A DNA stretch of 64,000 nt from Hirsutella rhossiliensis (lineage: Eukaryota > Ascomycota > Sordariomycetes > Hypocreales > Ophiocordycipitaceae). Made by a program: the position numbers and the translations under genes. The stretch lies in NCBI RefSeq assembly GCF_020360975.1, contig NW_025408671.1, positions 2,170,001 to 2,234,000 on the forward strand, given 5' to 3'. Within the stretch, counting starts at the first letter, position 1. Every line of letters starts with the position of its first letter. Below, piece by piece: positions 36,626-46,000 of this stretch. The notes below the pieces were generated by a model. That model ran no database searches. It was given only the letters and a program-made list of their open reading frames with translations, and was not told where the DNA came from.

Positions 36626-37087
36626 TAGTATTATTCCTAAGGGATAAACCTATTAAGGGGTTTATATTAGTAGATATAATAGGGCGTAGTCTAAGTAATA
36701 ATATATATATTATATTAATAATAAGTTAGAGGTTATATACTATAGACTATAACTAGGTAATTAGAATTAAAGATAGAATCGTAATAAAGATCTATATTAA
36801 AGCTAGAGAGCTATCTATCTAAAGGAGTAAAAGTAGGTAGCTATATATACCTATAGAGACTATCCTTAGATCACGGTCCTAGCCGTAATCCCCTTCGTAG
36901 CTTACTATAGCTTACTAGTAAGCTATGCTCCTAAGTAGTGATCTATCTATATAAGGCTTACTTAGCTTACGTATGCTCTAGGTAAGCTAAGCCTAAGTAA
37001 CTTCTCGTCCCGACTATTATTCCGAGCCGCCTTATTACGTAAACGTGGCCGGCTCTCCTACGGCCCGCTAACCGTAGTCGTAATACA
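36626..37087 (-). repeat. 5' LTR of Gypsy-A copy B, half RIP-mutated
   Basis: 462 bp, ends TAGTATTATT and GTAATACA, so the original CA end survives. Its left part is RIP-saturated, but from about 36871 to its end CA and TG dinucleotides return (ATCACGG, GCTATGCTCC, GTAGTGATC, CGTGGCC), while the matching bases in the other two LTR copies are TA. Confidence 0.85.
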
Positions 37088-37625
37088 CGTAAAGCTATCG
37101 TGATGCCGGGCGCTAGACGGCACCGTGCTCGTGTCAGGGGTGCGGCCCGTGCGGGAGAGGTTCGGTGGCTAAAGGCAAACCAGGTTCGCGAGTATATACG
37201 CAAAGGCGCGAGGGCCTAGCCTAGTTAGGTTAGTTAGGCCCTATCCCGGCTCTAAAAATCGGCTCTGTCCTTAGAAGGAAAGGCAAGGCAAAGGGCACGG
37301 GCTAAAATATAGCGAAAGGTATAAGGCACTAATAATAAGGAAGCTTATAAGGAGGGGCTAGGACGAGAGAGGGAAAAAAAGTCTAGGCTAATTAGAAGGC
37401 GGGATTTTCGAGGGTTAAAAATTTTTAGGGGTTTCGGTTTTAGGTTTCTCCGCGTCTAGAAAAGAGCCTTTCGTTCCTTATTAAGGCATTTATAAGCTAT
37501 AATCGTTTTAGGGGGAGGACGGAGTTTAGCGTTTTTTCCCCGCGCGCTAATAAAGGCCTTTCGTTCCTTAAGGCATTCCTCAAGGCACATGCCCTTCCTA
37601 CTAACTTTCTTCGTGAGAATAGTAA
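37088..37625. other. Intergenic border between RIP tract and gene island
   Basis: No gene seen. The first 300 bp have normal CA/TG content; later parts are T/G-rich. Two degenerate units share the core GCCTTTCGTTCCTTA, at 37466-37490 and 37556-37577, each preceded by a CCGCG-containing stretch, so this is a decayed tandem duplication with 90-bp spacing. It is possibly the edge of an unrecognised element. Confidence 0.5.
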
Positions 37626-37676
37626 CTCTCTTCGCGAGAGGACCCGGTAAAAAAACCGGGTCTAGTCTATTAGACT
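37626..37676 (-). terminator. Three consecutive stem-loops at the 3' end of the F-box-like gene
   Basis: CTCTC-TTCGC-GAGAG at 37626-37640, GACCCGGT-AAAAAA-ACCGGGTC at 37641-37662 and AGTC-TATTA-GACT at 37664-37676 follow one another, starting at the stop codon of the minus-strand gene. In its transcript they would fold as hairpins, the middle one with a U6 loop. They may shape the 3' end of the mRNA; a role is inferred only. Confidence 0.35.
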
Positions 37677-38701
37677 CAGCCTATGGCACCGAAATCGCTT
37701 TCGGGCTCGCCGACAGGCCTCCTCAATGCTTCAATTATAGGGAGACCGTAAAGTGTGATAGTCACCATCTCTCCCGATGGTAGCCTAACCTGGTGGCTTC
37801 CGTTATATTGATGAGGATCCGATGCTAGACTGAGACCACTCGCAAGCCTCCTCGACCACGGCTCAAGAATCTGCTGCATGGTAGCCTCCTCGACCTTTAT
37901 TCGGAAATCGTGATCGAAGGCACGCCATGAAGCGTGACGTATGCTGTTATTGAGGCCTGTGTGTATTTCTATCCGACGAGTATACTTTAAATATGCCGTA
38001 GAGCGTTGAAAATCAGGGTCGCCTGGATCGGCATAGTCGTGCCAATGCAAACCCGCACGGTAGTATGGTTTAAGGCCAGTTAAGTCCAGAAATCTTAAAT
38101 GAGTCAACTTGTGGGCCAAGATATTGAAGTAGTTGCCCTCTTGTCGTAGATATAAGCTTGGGATCTCGAGAAGTCGGAGACCTTTACACCGCAAAATCAC
38201 GTCCCAAAATCCAGGTACTGCTTTATCGATCTTGCATCCCTGAGTCATCCATAGATGGCGCGGAAACCTCTTCTCGTCAGGACTGACGATGCTGATGAAT
38301 TGTAGATAATCGCAGTATTCTGGGCGAAGCTTATGCCCAACGGTGATTGCAAACTCCCAGCCGCTCAGAAAGCAAAATATATTTTTAGACCAGAAGATCC
38401 GAGAGGCATCAAGATGAATAGCTCGATTGGTAAGAAGGAGGCCCAGGCCTTTTCGTTTAGCGCAGCTGCAGCTGTTGGCAGTCTGAATCGTTGGAGGTGA
38501 AATCGAAACACGGGTCTCCCCGAGAAGAAACGGAGGAGACTCGAATTTGACAGCAGAGTTCAGCTTAAATCGACATCCCAACTTATGCTCCTTCTCCCAC
38601 CTTGGATCTTCAACAAGGACGAAATTGTAAATTCTGTCCAGTATGTCGTAGGGTAGGTCGACGAGGCTGACTTTTCGCGGTCGGGAATAGGTGCAAGCCA
38701 T
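37676..38701 (-). CDS. F-box-like / DUF7730-type protein, 341 aa
   Basis: An uninterrupted 341-codon frame with normal codon use. The N-terminal segment (about residues 10-35, VSLVDLPYDILDRIYNFVL) has the Leu-Pro-x2-Ile/Leu-x2-Ile-Tyr pattern of F-box-like helices. Residues 85-115 (LGLLLTNRAIHLDASRIFWS) resemble the LLxxNRxIHxEAxxxLY stretch of the large fungal DUF7730/F-box-like families. A Leu-rich region (about 165-215) follows. Such proteins are thought to recruit substrates to SCF ubiquitin ligases or to be orphan paralogues; no partner can be named. No signal peptide or membrane segment. ATG at 38701 is the first Met of the frame. It is the first host gene beside the RIP tract. Stop TGA at 37676-37678. 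Confidence 0.7.
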   Translation of the reverse strand: MACTYSRPRKVSLVDLPYDILDRIYNFVLVEDPRWEKEHKLGCRFKLNSAVKFESPPFLLGETRVSISPPTIQTANSCSCAKRKGLGLLLTNRAIHLDASRIFWSKNIFCFLSGWEFAITVGHKLRPEYCDYLQFISIVSPDEKRFPRHLWMTQGCKIDKAVPGFWDVILRCKGLRLLEIPSLYLRQEGNYFNILAHKLTHLRFLDLTGLKPYYRAGLHWHDYADPGDPDFQRSTAYLKYTRRIEIHTGLNNSIRHASWRAFDHDFRIKVEEATMQQILEPWSRRLASGLSLASDPHQYNGSHQVRLPSGEMVTITLYGLPIIEALRRPVGEPESDFGAIG

Positions 38702-39255
38702 AGTTTGCTTAAATTGCAGTTGGGTAACTCGGGCGTGCGTGGCAAATACCCCGTTTTCGTATCGAAAATTTACCTTGCGAACAGATTCCGGGGACTCCTC
38801 TCGTTATTGTCAGCCGGTTTCAAATTGGGTCAAAGCCGCAGGAGTTGCTCTTCAGAGAGGTTTAAAGACAAGGAACGGTAGTATACAGCTTTCATACGAC
38901 CGTATAGAAACAAACGATAAACGAATTTATTCCGCGTCGGTGTTGTAACGGCCTCAACTGAGTGTATTGGCAAACTGGCTGCATGACTGCGAAAAGTATC
39001 CTAGAGTGAGGAGAAAAGAGAAAAAAAACCCTGAAATGGAGAAACGTGAGGTGGCTCTCAAATGGCCGAGTGGGCACCAAAGCCTGCACGGGCCTAGCCC
39101 CCGTTATCCCATTGGCTCCACCCTTCGGGGGCCAACTAAGCGCTGCGGGGAGCCAATAGGTGCACCGCCCCGTACACGCACCGCCGGCGACTGATACACG
39201 CGCGCCCGGGCGCCCATTTATCCCTGAGCGCCTGGGCGCGTTTCTGACGCATTGG
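38702..39255. promoter_or_regulatory. Intergenic region with inverted CCAAT pair and GC palindrome
   Basis: No gene supported. Two features stand out: ATTGGCTCC (39111-39119) and GGAGCCAAT (39149-39157) form a perfect 9-bp inverted pair, which places CCAAT boxes on both strands 30 bp apart; and CGCGCCCGGGCGC (39201-39213) faces GCGCCTGGGCGCG (39228-39240), a 13-bp inverted repeat with one mismatch. They could be promoter elements for an unseen transcript or parts of a decayed repeat. Confidence 0.35.
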
Positions 39256-39520
39256 CCTATTTAGGTTAGTGCAAGGTCTTTGGCTATAAGGTTAACCTGG
39301 CCCGCTTTGCCTACAGCTTTTTCGGCGGCCGATGAAACGAATGCAGGCAGTATCCCATTTACGTTAGCGTCGTTGACTGCTAAATCATGCATTTAACATA
39401 ACACGGCTTGAATCTCCTAAACGGGGAAGTAGGGACATCTTTTAGTGGATGATAGTGCGCTAAACCGCCTGCACTATTTCGAGTTCCAAGAAGCTCGAAA
39501 ATGATACTAACCTAAATAGG
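39256..39520. mobile_element. Possible MITE with 15-bp terminal inverted repeats
   Basis: CCTATTTAGGTTAGT (39256-39270) and its exact reverse complement ACTAACCTAAATAGG (39506-39520) enclose 235 bp without coding capacity; similarity extends outward (GCATT before, AATGC after). The size and ends fit a miniature inverted-repeat element. No target duplication was recognised. Confidence 0.4.
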
Positions 39521-39807
39521 ATAATGCTTTCGTCTCCTGGGCCAAGCAGCCGAGAAAAGCTGAATCTCGGCAGTATCCGCCCGGAGCCCCACTATTTACC
39601 GCGCCAGCAGTTCTAGCCTTTGTGGGCCCTATCAATGCCTCATGCTTCAATGCATGGCATTGACTGACCAGCAAACTATTGATGATGGTATTTTCTTCCG
39701 ATTACGAACCAGCTGCTCCCAAGGCGGAAAAAGACGGAAGGGGCCAACCGGATGACCTGCCGGGCTCAAGGGCAGAGCGAGCAGGCCGAAATGGGCGGGG
39801 GTGGGGC
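39521..39807. other. Intergenic, nothing recognised
   Basis: Normal base composition, no supported gene. Minus-strand frames continue from the LINE scrap at 39808-39934 without recognisable similarity. Confidence 0.4.
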
Positions 39808-39934
39808 TATTCGTCCGCGATTTGCCAGTTCGAAGCTGTACCAACACTTCCGATTCCTTTCTTTTCGGCTCGTCGTACAGCTTGCGGGTGCTTGCCCGGC
39901 AAAGCCTTATCGATGCGCTTCGAGTAGTTTCCAA
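39808..39934 (-). pseudogene. Fragment of a Tad-like LINE (post-RT C-terminal region)
   Basis: The minus frame reads TRKLYDEPKRKESEVLVQL followed by RTGKSRTN. This resembles the HTRxLYDxLxxKEAxVLxQLRTGxxRLN stretch found near the C-terminus of fungal Tad-clade LINE ORF2 proteins, just before their Cys-rich end. Only about 40 codons are recognisable, and the following sequence loses the match. It is a short old remnant lying between host genes. Confidence 0.5.
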
Positions 39935-40249
39935 CTCCTTCTGGAATCTGACGGGCTCGAGTGTGTCCGTTGAGCAGCAAACGTAACGTGGTTGATGATC
40001 AAGATAGACTTCAACACTGTAGACGGAGGTTGCGCAGCAACCTCAGTCTGTTTACACTCTGTAAACATTGAGCACTCTCATTCTTATAAAAGAGTCAACT
40101 AGGTTTGATCCTTAGGTAATAAATCAAGAGTTCTCCAGTCCCTGATCTATGTGCCAGCTTTGCTCATCCTTCGTGAGACACAGGCAATTTCATTTCAAGT
40201 AATTAGATACAACCTTAAAGTCGACTTACTTGAATTGAAGTCAGGCCTG
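39935..40249. other. Intergenic, 3' side of the phospholipase gene, with two palindromes
   Basis: No gene. 40021-40049 is an imperfect palindrome around GAGGTTGC-GCA-GCAACCTC with AGAC/GTCT outer arms, directly followed by TGTTTAC-ACTCT-GTAAACA (40049-40067). Both can form hairpins and might help end transcripts from the phospholipase gene, whose stop is 180 bp away. Confidence 0.35.
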
Positions 40250-40945
40250 CTAGAACCCCGTTCTGGCCGGTAACCGTCTCGAATGGCTAACCCGACTCTT
40301 CTCCTTCTCCAGCGCCTGTCCGGCCTGCTCGATACTGTTGAGTATATCCTGAGTCTGGTTTGACTGCAGCTCCTGCCACCACGACTTGTGGACGCGCTCG
40401 GCACGCCCCGTCTTCTGCCCAAAGTGCTCGGCTCCAATGATTCTCACGGCTGCGTAGTAGCTATTTGCCAAAACCAAGCAGGGGTCCTTGAGAATCCGTA
40501 TGCTCGTAGCGCAGACGGCCTTCATGCTGTTGCGCGTTAGTCACATATCTGTCTCATCAGTGGGATGAGAGACTCACTCTTCCAAAAACTGCTTATCGAC
40601 TGCATTCCTGCGTGAGTTCAGCGCCGACTTGGGGTAGTTGCGGTAGGCAAAGTCGTTACGCGTGCAAGGGTCGGCAAAATCAAAGAACTTGGGCAGGCCG
40701 GGGTACTTGGCAAGCGCCTGACGGACGCCAGGCACGGAGCAGCCGTCGGTAGTCCAGTCGAGCTTCTTCGCGGTCTCCGATGACGGCGCATTGAGCTGCT
40801 CGTTGCGCCGGTGTTGCATAAAGTCGCCGACGGGTCGACCTTCGTAGAAGTGATCGTTAACGAGCTGCACCCGGGCGGAGTCGGCTTCAGGGGAGGGAGC
40901 GGCCACGACAAGCGGCAGGATTGCGGCGAGGGCAAGGAGCTTCAT
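40250..40945 (-). CDS. Secreted fungal phospholipase A2 family protein (PF09056 type), catalytic His replaced by Asn, 214 aa
   Basis: Two exons, 40945-40578 and 40526-40250, joined across a 51-bp intron with donor GTGAGT, branch-like GACTAAC and acceptor CAG; the join keeps the frame and continues the family pattern. Residues 1-16 (MKLLALAAILPLVVAA) are a signal peptide. The PLA2 core runs from DWTTDGCS (63-70) through DPCTRNDFAYRNY (92-104) to the C-terminal helices with C128 and C139; four Cys could give the two usual disulfides (69, 94, 128, 139). Members hydrolyse the sn-2 ester of phospholipids with a His-Asp dyad in CxRHDFGYRN. Here the codon is AAC, giving Asn97 where His is expected, and Ala100 replaces Gly, so activity is doubtful. 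It lies between transposon fragments in the gene island. Confidence 0.85.
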
Positions 40946-41396
40946 GTTTGCGTTTTTGAGGGTGGTAGTTCTTAGGGAGAGATGCTAGTTGTTGTGTTGA
41001 GAGCTCGACCTCGGTCGTTCCGGGGGTTTTATACATATACGATCCTTCAGCTTTAAAAAGTCGCGCGCGTAGTAGTTTAGACGAACGGGCATCGTGGGAA
41101 TCTGTGGGACCGATCAAGTTGCGTCTTCTTAGGGGCAAGGATATCGCGAGTGGGGTGTGCTCAAAGGGTTATGCATAAATTGGACTTCGCAACGCCCGAG
41201 CCCGCAATGAGTAGCAGTTACAGGGCTCAGGGCAAGGGCTTGAGCATTAGAGTGGAATCAGCCGAGGCTTGTTGGCAACCTCGTGATTTCCGGTTTGAAC
41301 ACAAAAATATATGCATAAGTCGTGACGTCTTCCGGGCAGGGTTTATTTTAATAGACGCGTAGATTTGGAGACTTAAATCGAAAAGGGCCTGATCTA
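40946..41396 (-). promoter_or_regulatory. Upstream region of the phospholipase gene with TATA box
   Basis: TATAAAA on the minus strand at 41033-41027 lies about 82 bp before the start codon, a workable distance for a fungal core promoter with a short leader. The remainder to 41396 holds no supported gene; open frames there are short and without recognisable content. Confidence 0.5.
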
Positions 41397-42197
41397 CGGA
41401 GGAAGCCTTCAAAAGTTATCGGCCACGCTAAATTAGACCCTGTAAGGAAAAAGAAAGTAGCAACCAAATTACTATAGCACCGTTCCCAGCTTATACCTAA
41501 TCTAGCCTGCCCTCGCGATATTCGTTGCCGCCCTCAAGTTTAATTATTTTCTGCATATAACGAGGGATTCGTTCAATCTAAGCCTATATCTTCTCTTGCG
41601 GTAGCTCCTTAAGACACCAGGCTAGTCGTTCTTTTCGCATCTTCTTCGTTAAGCCTAGCTTCCTCGTAGGCTTCGTCTTCCGGAAGCCTGCTAAGCGGAG
41701 GACTCGCCATACAGTCGTTGCTGAGACCGGGTGCCCTGCTAAGCTCAGCTCGCTAGCAATATCAGCGCAGTTTTTTTCCCTTCCGTATCTATCGCGGCGA
41801 ACCTTCGTGAGAACCTCATCTTAGATTGTAGGCTGCTTAGAGGGACGGCCAGAACGGGGGGCATCTTAGAGCCACTCGTCTCGAAGGGTCAAGGGCGGCG
41901 TATCTGGCTTAAAGCCGCGTTGAAGAGCTCGTGTATAGATACATTTAACTGTTCCAAGAGGCACGCCAGTCAAGGCAGTAACTTCAGCAGCCGATTTCCC
42001 GCCGCCTCGAAGCACCACAATGAGGGCTCGAGTCGCGATATCTGTTTTTCGCCTCATTGTTGTCGGGAATATTGAGAAAGGCGGAGGGGCGGCTGCCATA
42101 CAAAATCGCGTGCGGGGCACTCTGTTTACTTTGCTACTTCCTTTTTCCTTACAGGGTCTAATTTAGCGTGGCCGATAACTTTTGAAGGCTGCCTCTG
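41397..42197 (-). mobile_element. 801-bp Tc1/mariner-derived element with 67-bp inverted repeats
   Basis: The left end (41397-41463, C-G-GAGGAAGCCTTCAAAAG...) and the right end (42131-42197) are inverted repeats matching at about 64 of 67 positions. TA flanks both ends (41395-41396 and 42198-42199), the Tc1/mariner target duplication. Inside is the 5' part of a transposase on the minus strand, but the catalytic part is missing, so this is an internally deleted, non-autonomous copy. It is not RIP-mutated. Confidence 0.85.
41515..42120 (-). pseudogene. Truncated Tc1/mariner transposase
   Basis: The frame from 42120 encodes the paired helix-turn-helix DNA-binding part: MRRKTDIATRALIVVLRGGG, then KSAAEVTALTGVPLGTVKCI. 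A TAA stop at 41866 ends it, but the same frame goes on with an APRSGRPSKQ (GRPR-like minor-groove hook) and a second helix-turn-helix region with HPVSATTVWRVLRLAGFRK and KERLAWCL. The DDE/DDD catalytic core that should follow is absent: the sequence runs into the inverted repeat within 70 codons. The protein could at most bind the element's ends. Start choice is uncertain (42120 or the Met at 42060). Confidence 0.75.
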
Positions 42198-42199
42198 TA

Positions 42200-43084
42200 C
42201 AACGCCTGAAAGAAAATAAGGCAGGCGCGGACTCGGATAAAAGAGTATTCGTACTATGGTTAGCTGCAAATTTCGGTGTAATTCGAAGTCGTCGTTCTTC
42301 CTTATTTGCATACGTGCCCTTGTTCACGATATATCGAGCTAGCAGGGGCCTTACAGGGGCCGCGAAGATGCCTATAAAAGGGAAAGTCGCTAAGAAAGAG
42401 TGCAATTTAGCCATTGCCTGCCTGAAACTTTTTCAGGCGCTGATAGGCAGGCAATTGCAGCGTTATTCTTGCACTTTTACACTGTCACCTTGCTTTTCCG
42501 CGGCAGTGCATGGTGCAGGGCGGGTACATGGGCCGGACAGGCTCTGGGGACGGCGCACAGTGCTAGAGACGGACGGCGGGGCATGGACTGGCGGCGCCGC
42601 AGAACTTGGCCAGAGTCTGGACGCACGGCCCGGACGAGGGGCATCATGGCCATTTGAAGACAGTTTGCGGCCGCGTGCATGCACGGTGCGGAGCCGTGGC
42701 CTAGGCCCACGCCCAAGTACCCCGAGAGCCTATGATTCGCAAATATTGAACGTACAACATCAACATGACTCGCTCTAGGCAGATAATTATTACCCCTTAT
42801 GTTATTATCCGCCGCAACAACGTGTCCACCTCACTTTTGAGTACAACACCTCCAATTAAATTTGACTCGCGACTTGCAAACACTCGGCGCTCAGCTGGTT
42901 ACATGTACTACGTCATCAATCTCCGGGGCTAGTCGTGTCGAACCATTCATAAATCAATTAATCAATCCTGTCTACACGAGTGCTGCACATATCACCTTTA
43001 TGAAATCTATCTTTATGAAATCTATTCGTCCCCTCACTAGACATTCCATCTTCATCAAGGGACACGCCCAGTTCTTTCACTGCC
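42200..43084. other. Intergenic, upstream of the WD40-DUF4246 gene, with a foldback sequence
   Basis: No convincing gene; the open frames lack recognisable domains. A foldback lies at 42399-42475: AGTGCAA/TTGCACT outside, ATTGCCTGCCT (42413-42423) facing AGGCAGGCAAT (42445-42455), and CCTGAAA/TTTCAGG inside. The 300 bp before the gene start should contain its promoter; no clear TATA box was seen. Confidence 0.4.
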
Positions 43085-46000
43085 ATGTCCAACCTAGATC
43101 TCGGGCAGATCCCTGATTACCTCAAGGTGGAGGGTGAGGGCTGGTATGCAGTTTACAACGAAGCACCTCCGCGAGCTCTCGACGTACGACTTCTGCACAC
43201 GATACCAGTCCGCAGCCCCGCATTTAGTTTGACCTTCTCCTCTGATGGCCGCCACCTTGCGGCTGCATATGGCTCTTCTGTGACAATCTTCGACACGGCG
43301 ACCGGGCAGTCCATCTGCGAGCTGAAACCCGACCGCGGATCGGCTGGTGACCAGCATCTTGACCGATTTACAAACGTCTGCTTTTCCCCCAACGACAAAC
43401 TCGTGGTTGCAGGCGGTCAAGATGCCACCATTTACGTATGGGAAATTGAAATTCGTTGCCTCCGAGACACTCTGAGCGGTCATGAATCGGCAGTTGTCTC
43501 GCTCGCTTTTAAAGACTTCAATACCCTGGTTTCACTTTCTCGCGACTCGACCATTCGTTTCTGGAACTTGGAAACAAGGCAACAAGTTAAAACTTTATCA
43601 ACTACGCAAGACAATGTTATCAGTATGGCCGTGAGTCGACGTCGAACGCATCTCGCTCTTGGCGGCGCCAACGTCGTCACTGTCTTGGACAGCGCCAACG
43701 GCAATGTCGTGGAACAACTAGAAGGGCACCGAGACTCAACGTCGTCGGTTGCATTGTCCCGAAAGGGAAGACGCCTGGCCTCTGCCAGTCTAGATCGGAC
43801 AGTGCGCCTTTGGGACTTGGGCAAAAGAGCTACCGATGCCTCGGGCAATGAGACGAGGACTCCGGCCAAGCAACTTCGCACCCTGAATGGGCATCGTGTA
43901 TGTATTGACCTGTTTGCGCTCTGGCCATCATTTTGTTAACAGGTCGCAGGACCTTGTATCTTGCGTGTGCTGGACGCCAGATGGACGGTGGGTCCTATCT
44001 GGATCCAAAGACCGACACGTCCGCATTTGGGACCGAAAGACGGCCGTGTCCACGGCTACCGTTCTCGCGCATATGAATACCGTTACGTGTATAAGCGCTT
44101 CTCCAGCTGGAATGACTTTTGCAACCGGCGACGGAGACCACATCAGGATATGGGCGTATTTACCAGACGCCGACAAAGTTTCTCAAGGACCACCACAGGA
44201 GAATTCCGTCCACCATCCTTCTTCGTCTGAAACTACAAGAGGCCCTAAGAGGCCAGGTCTTGGACTGCCGGTCAATTACCTGCCCCCCCGTACAGAGCGG
44301 TTTCCAACTTTGGTGAGCAATGGAGAGGGAGACTGGAGGACTACTACGCTACTCATTCGAGAAGTCTGCATGCTCAAGATGATGGAAGATCTTACGAATA
44401 AGCCTGAATGGTGGCAAAAGATATGGGATCCCGAAATTTCTGCAAAATGGAGGCAAGAGGCGTTACAGATGAACTGGACCAGGTATCGAAAGTTTGCAGA
44501 TTTTACGCATGCCATGGCTGATGCTGTGAGTATACCCATGGCTCGTAATCAGAACCAACGAAACTAATCCAACAACTATTAGTGTGTCGCTGAGCTGCGC
44601 AAGAAAGCAAGTCTATATCAGGAAGCTAAACTCGTTCCTGTTTTTGACTATTCAACTTGCATTATCAAGTCGGATCATCTGTCCCCGGGCCTATTCAGTC
44701 GGCTCCAAGCAGCAATTCGACGACTTGAAAACATACCAACAAACCGCAAAGACTGGCATCCAAATACCGGTCGGAAAGTCGTCAATCTTGTGCATCCTTC
44801 TTTGTGGCCGCTGATTTACGGTCGCACGCGTGTGCTTTCCGAAGGGACCGTCGACGTTGAGGGCTGTATCAGTACGCAGGGGCTTGGCAACACAGTTGCG
44901 GAGCCAGATCCATGCCAGAGCGTCGTTGCCCGTAATTGGATGGGGCTTGAGACTAAATTCTCGGCTCTATCTCTTCAATTCCAGTGGCTCCCTTGCAATG
45001 TCGAGATTGATGGACATGGGCGCACAAAGATCAAGAGTTATATCAACAACCTGCACCCGAGCAATGTCGAGCTTTACGGCATAATCAACGAATTCATTTG
45101 GCAATCTCTTCCAGCCTGGGACATCATCTACCGTTGGACAGACGAATTCGCTTGCAAGCGACTCTGCACGGACCGTGTCGCTGTCACATGCCTAACACCA
45201 GAGATTTGCGAGGCAAACTATGAGTGCCACCCCTGGAACCGGCCGGTTGGGGACGACGAGGCTGCGCGCATCGAAGATGACCAGGCCGAGGATGAAAGAC
45301 TGAACCCTGACCGAGTGAGATTGGACAATGAGTGGTTTGATTCGACGCATCCCCTGCATCTCCCAAACGCGACAGAACCGCCGCGGAACGGGGAATCGCA
45401 GCAAGAGGATAGCGACAGCGAAGAAAGTGACGACGAAGAAGGCAACAGCGAAAAGCCAGTGCTCTTTAAATTACGCCCTCAAGACGTCAAGACGTCCGGT
45501 TACTTTAACAATGCATCTCGCATACAAATCATTGTCAAGCTCGCCAACATCGAGTTGACGCCCGAGCATCCCGTCTATACCGGCGGCTCCTGGCATATCG
45601 AAGGGCTGCTTAACGAGCACATTTGTGCGAGCGCACTTTTCTACTACGACAGCGAGAACATTACCGAGTCACGCCTGGCGTTCCGATCCCGGTGTGACGA
45701 GGAGGAGCTCCGGATGGTTCGCTACGAGCAGAATGACCACTACAACATCTCTCGCACCTTTGCAATCAATGCCGATCGTGGGCACGACACGGTTCTCCAA
45801 GAGATAGGCTCGGTCCTTACGTGTCAGGGACGGGCTGTGTTCTTTCCAAATATCGTGCAGCATCGCGTCATGCCCTTTTCGCTTGCAGACCGCGGCAACC
45901 CAGGTCATCGCAAGATTTTGGCGCTTTTCCTGGTCGATCCGGCCATTCCCATTATTTCAAAAGCCAATGTCCCACCACAGCAGCCACACTGGAATGGTGG

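Larger units (their letters stand above)
9164..37087 (-). mobile_element. Gypsy-A copy B (Ty3/Gypsy chromovirus), RIP-mutated, opened by two insertions
   Basis: The element reads leftwards: 5' LTR 36626-37087; gag about 36620-34853; protease to integrase about 28800-25606; integrase end and chromodomain 11934-10740; polypurine tract and 3' LTR 9164-9626. It is split by Gypsy-B copy 1 (11935-25600) and by Copia-1 (28808-34847). Removing both leaves about 8.2 kb, a normal size for such an element. No outer target duplication was found (CCGAC before, CGTAA after), so exchange with copy A or loss of an edge is possible. Confidence 0.75.

Noticed and set aside
36967..37203. 78-codon minus-strand frame across the LTR edge
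   Set aside because: It spans the border of a retrotransposon LTR and unique DNA and has no recognisable content.
42182..42778. 198-codon plus-strand frame upstream of the WD40-DUF4246 gene
   Set aside because: It starts inside the inverted repeat of the Tc1/mariner element and shows no domain or fungal-like composition.
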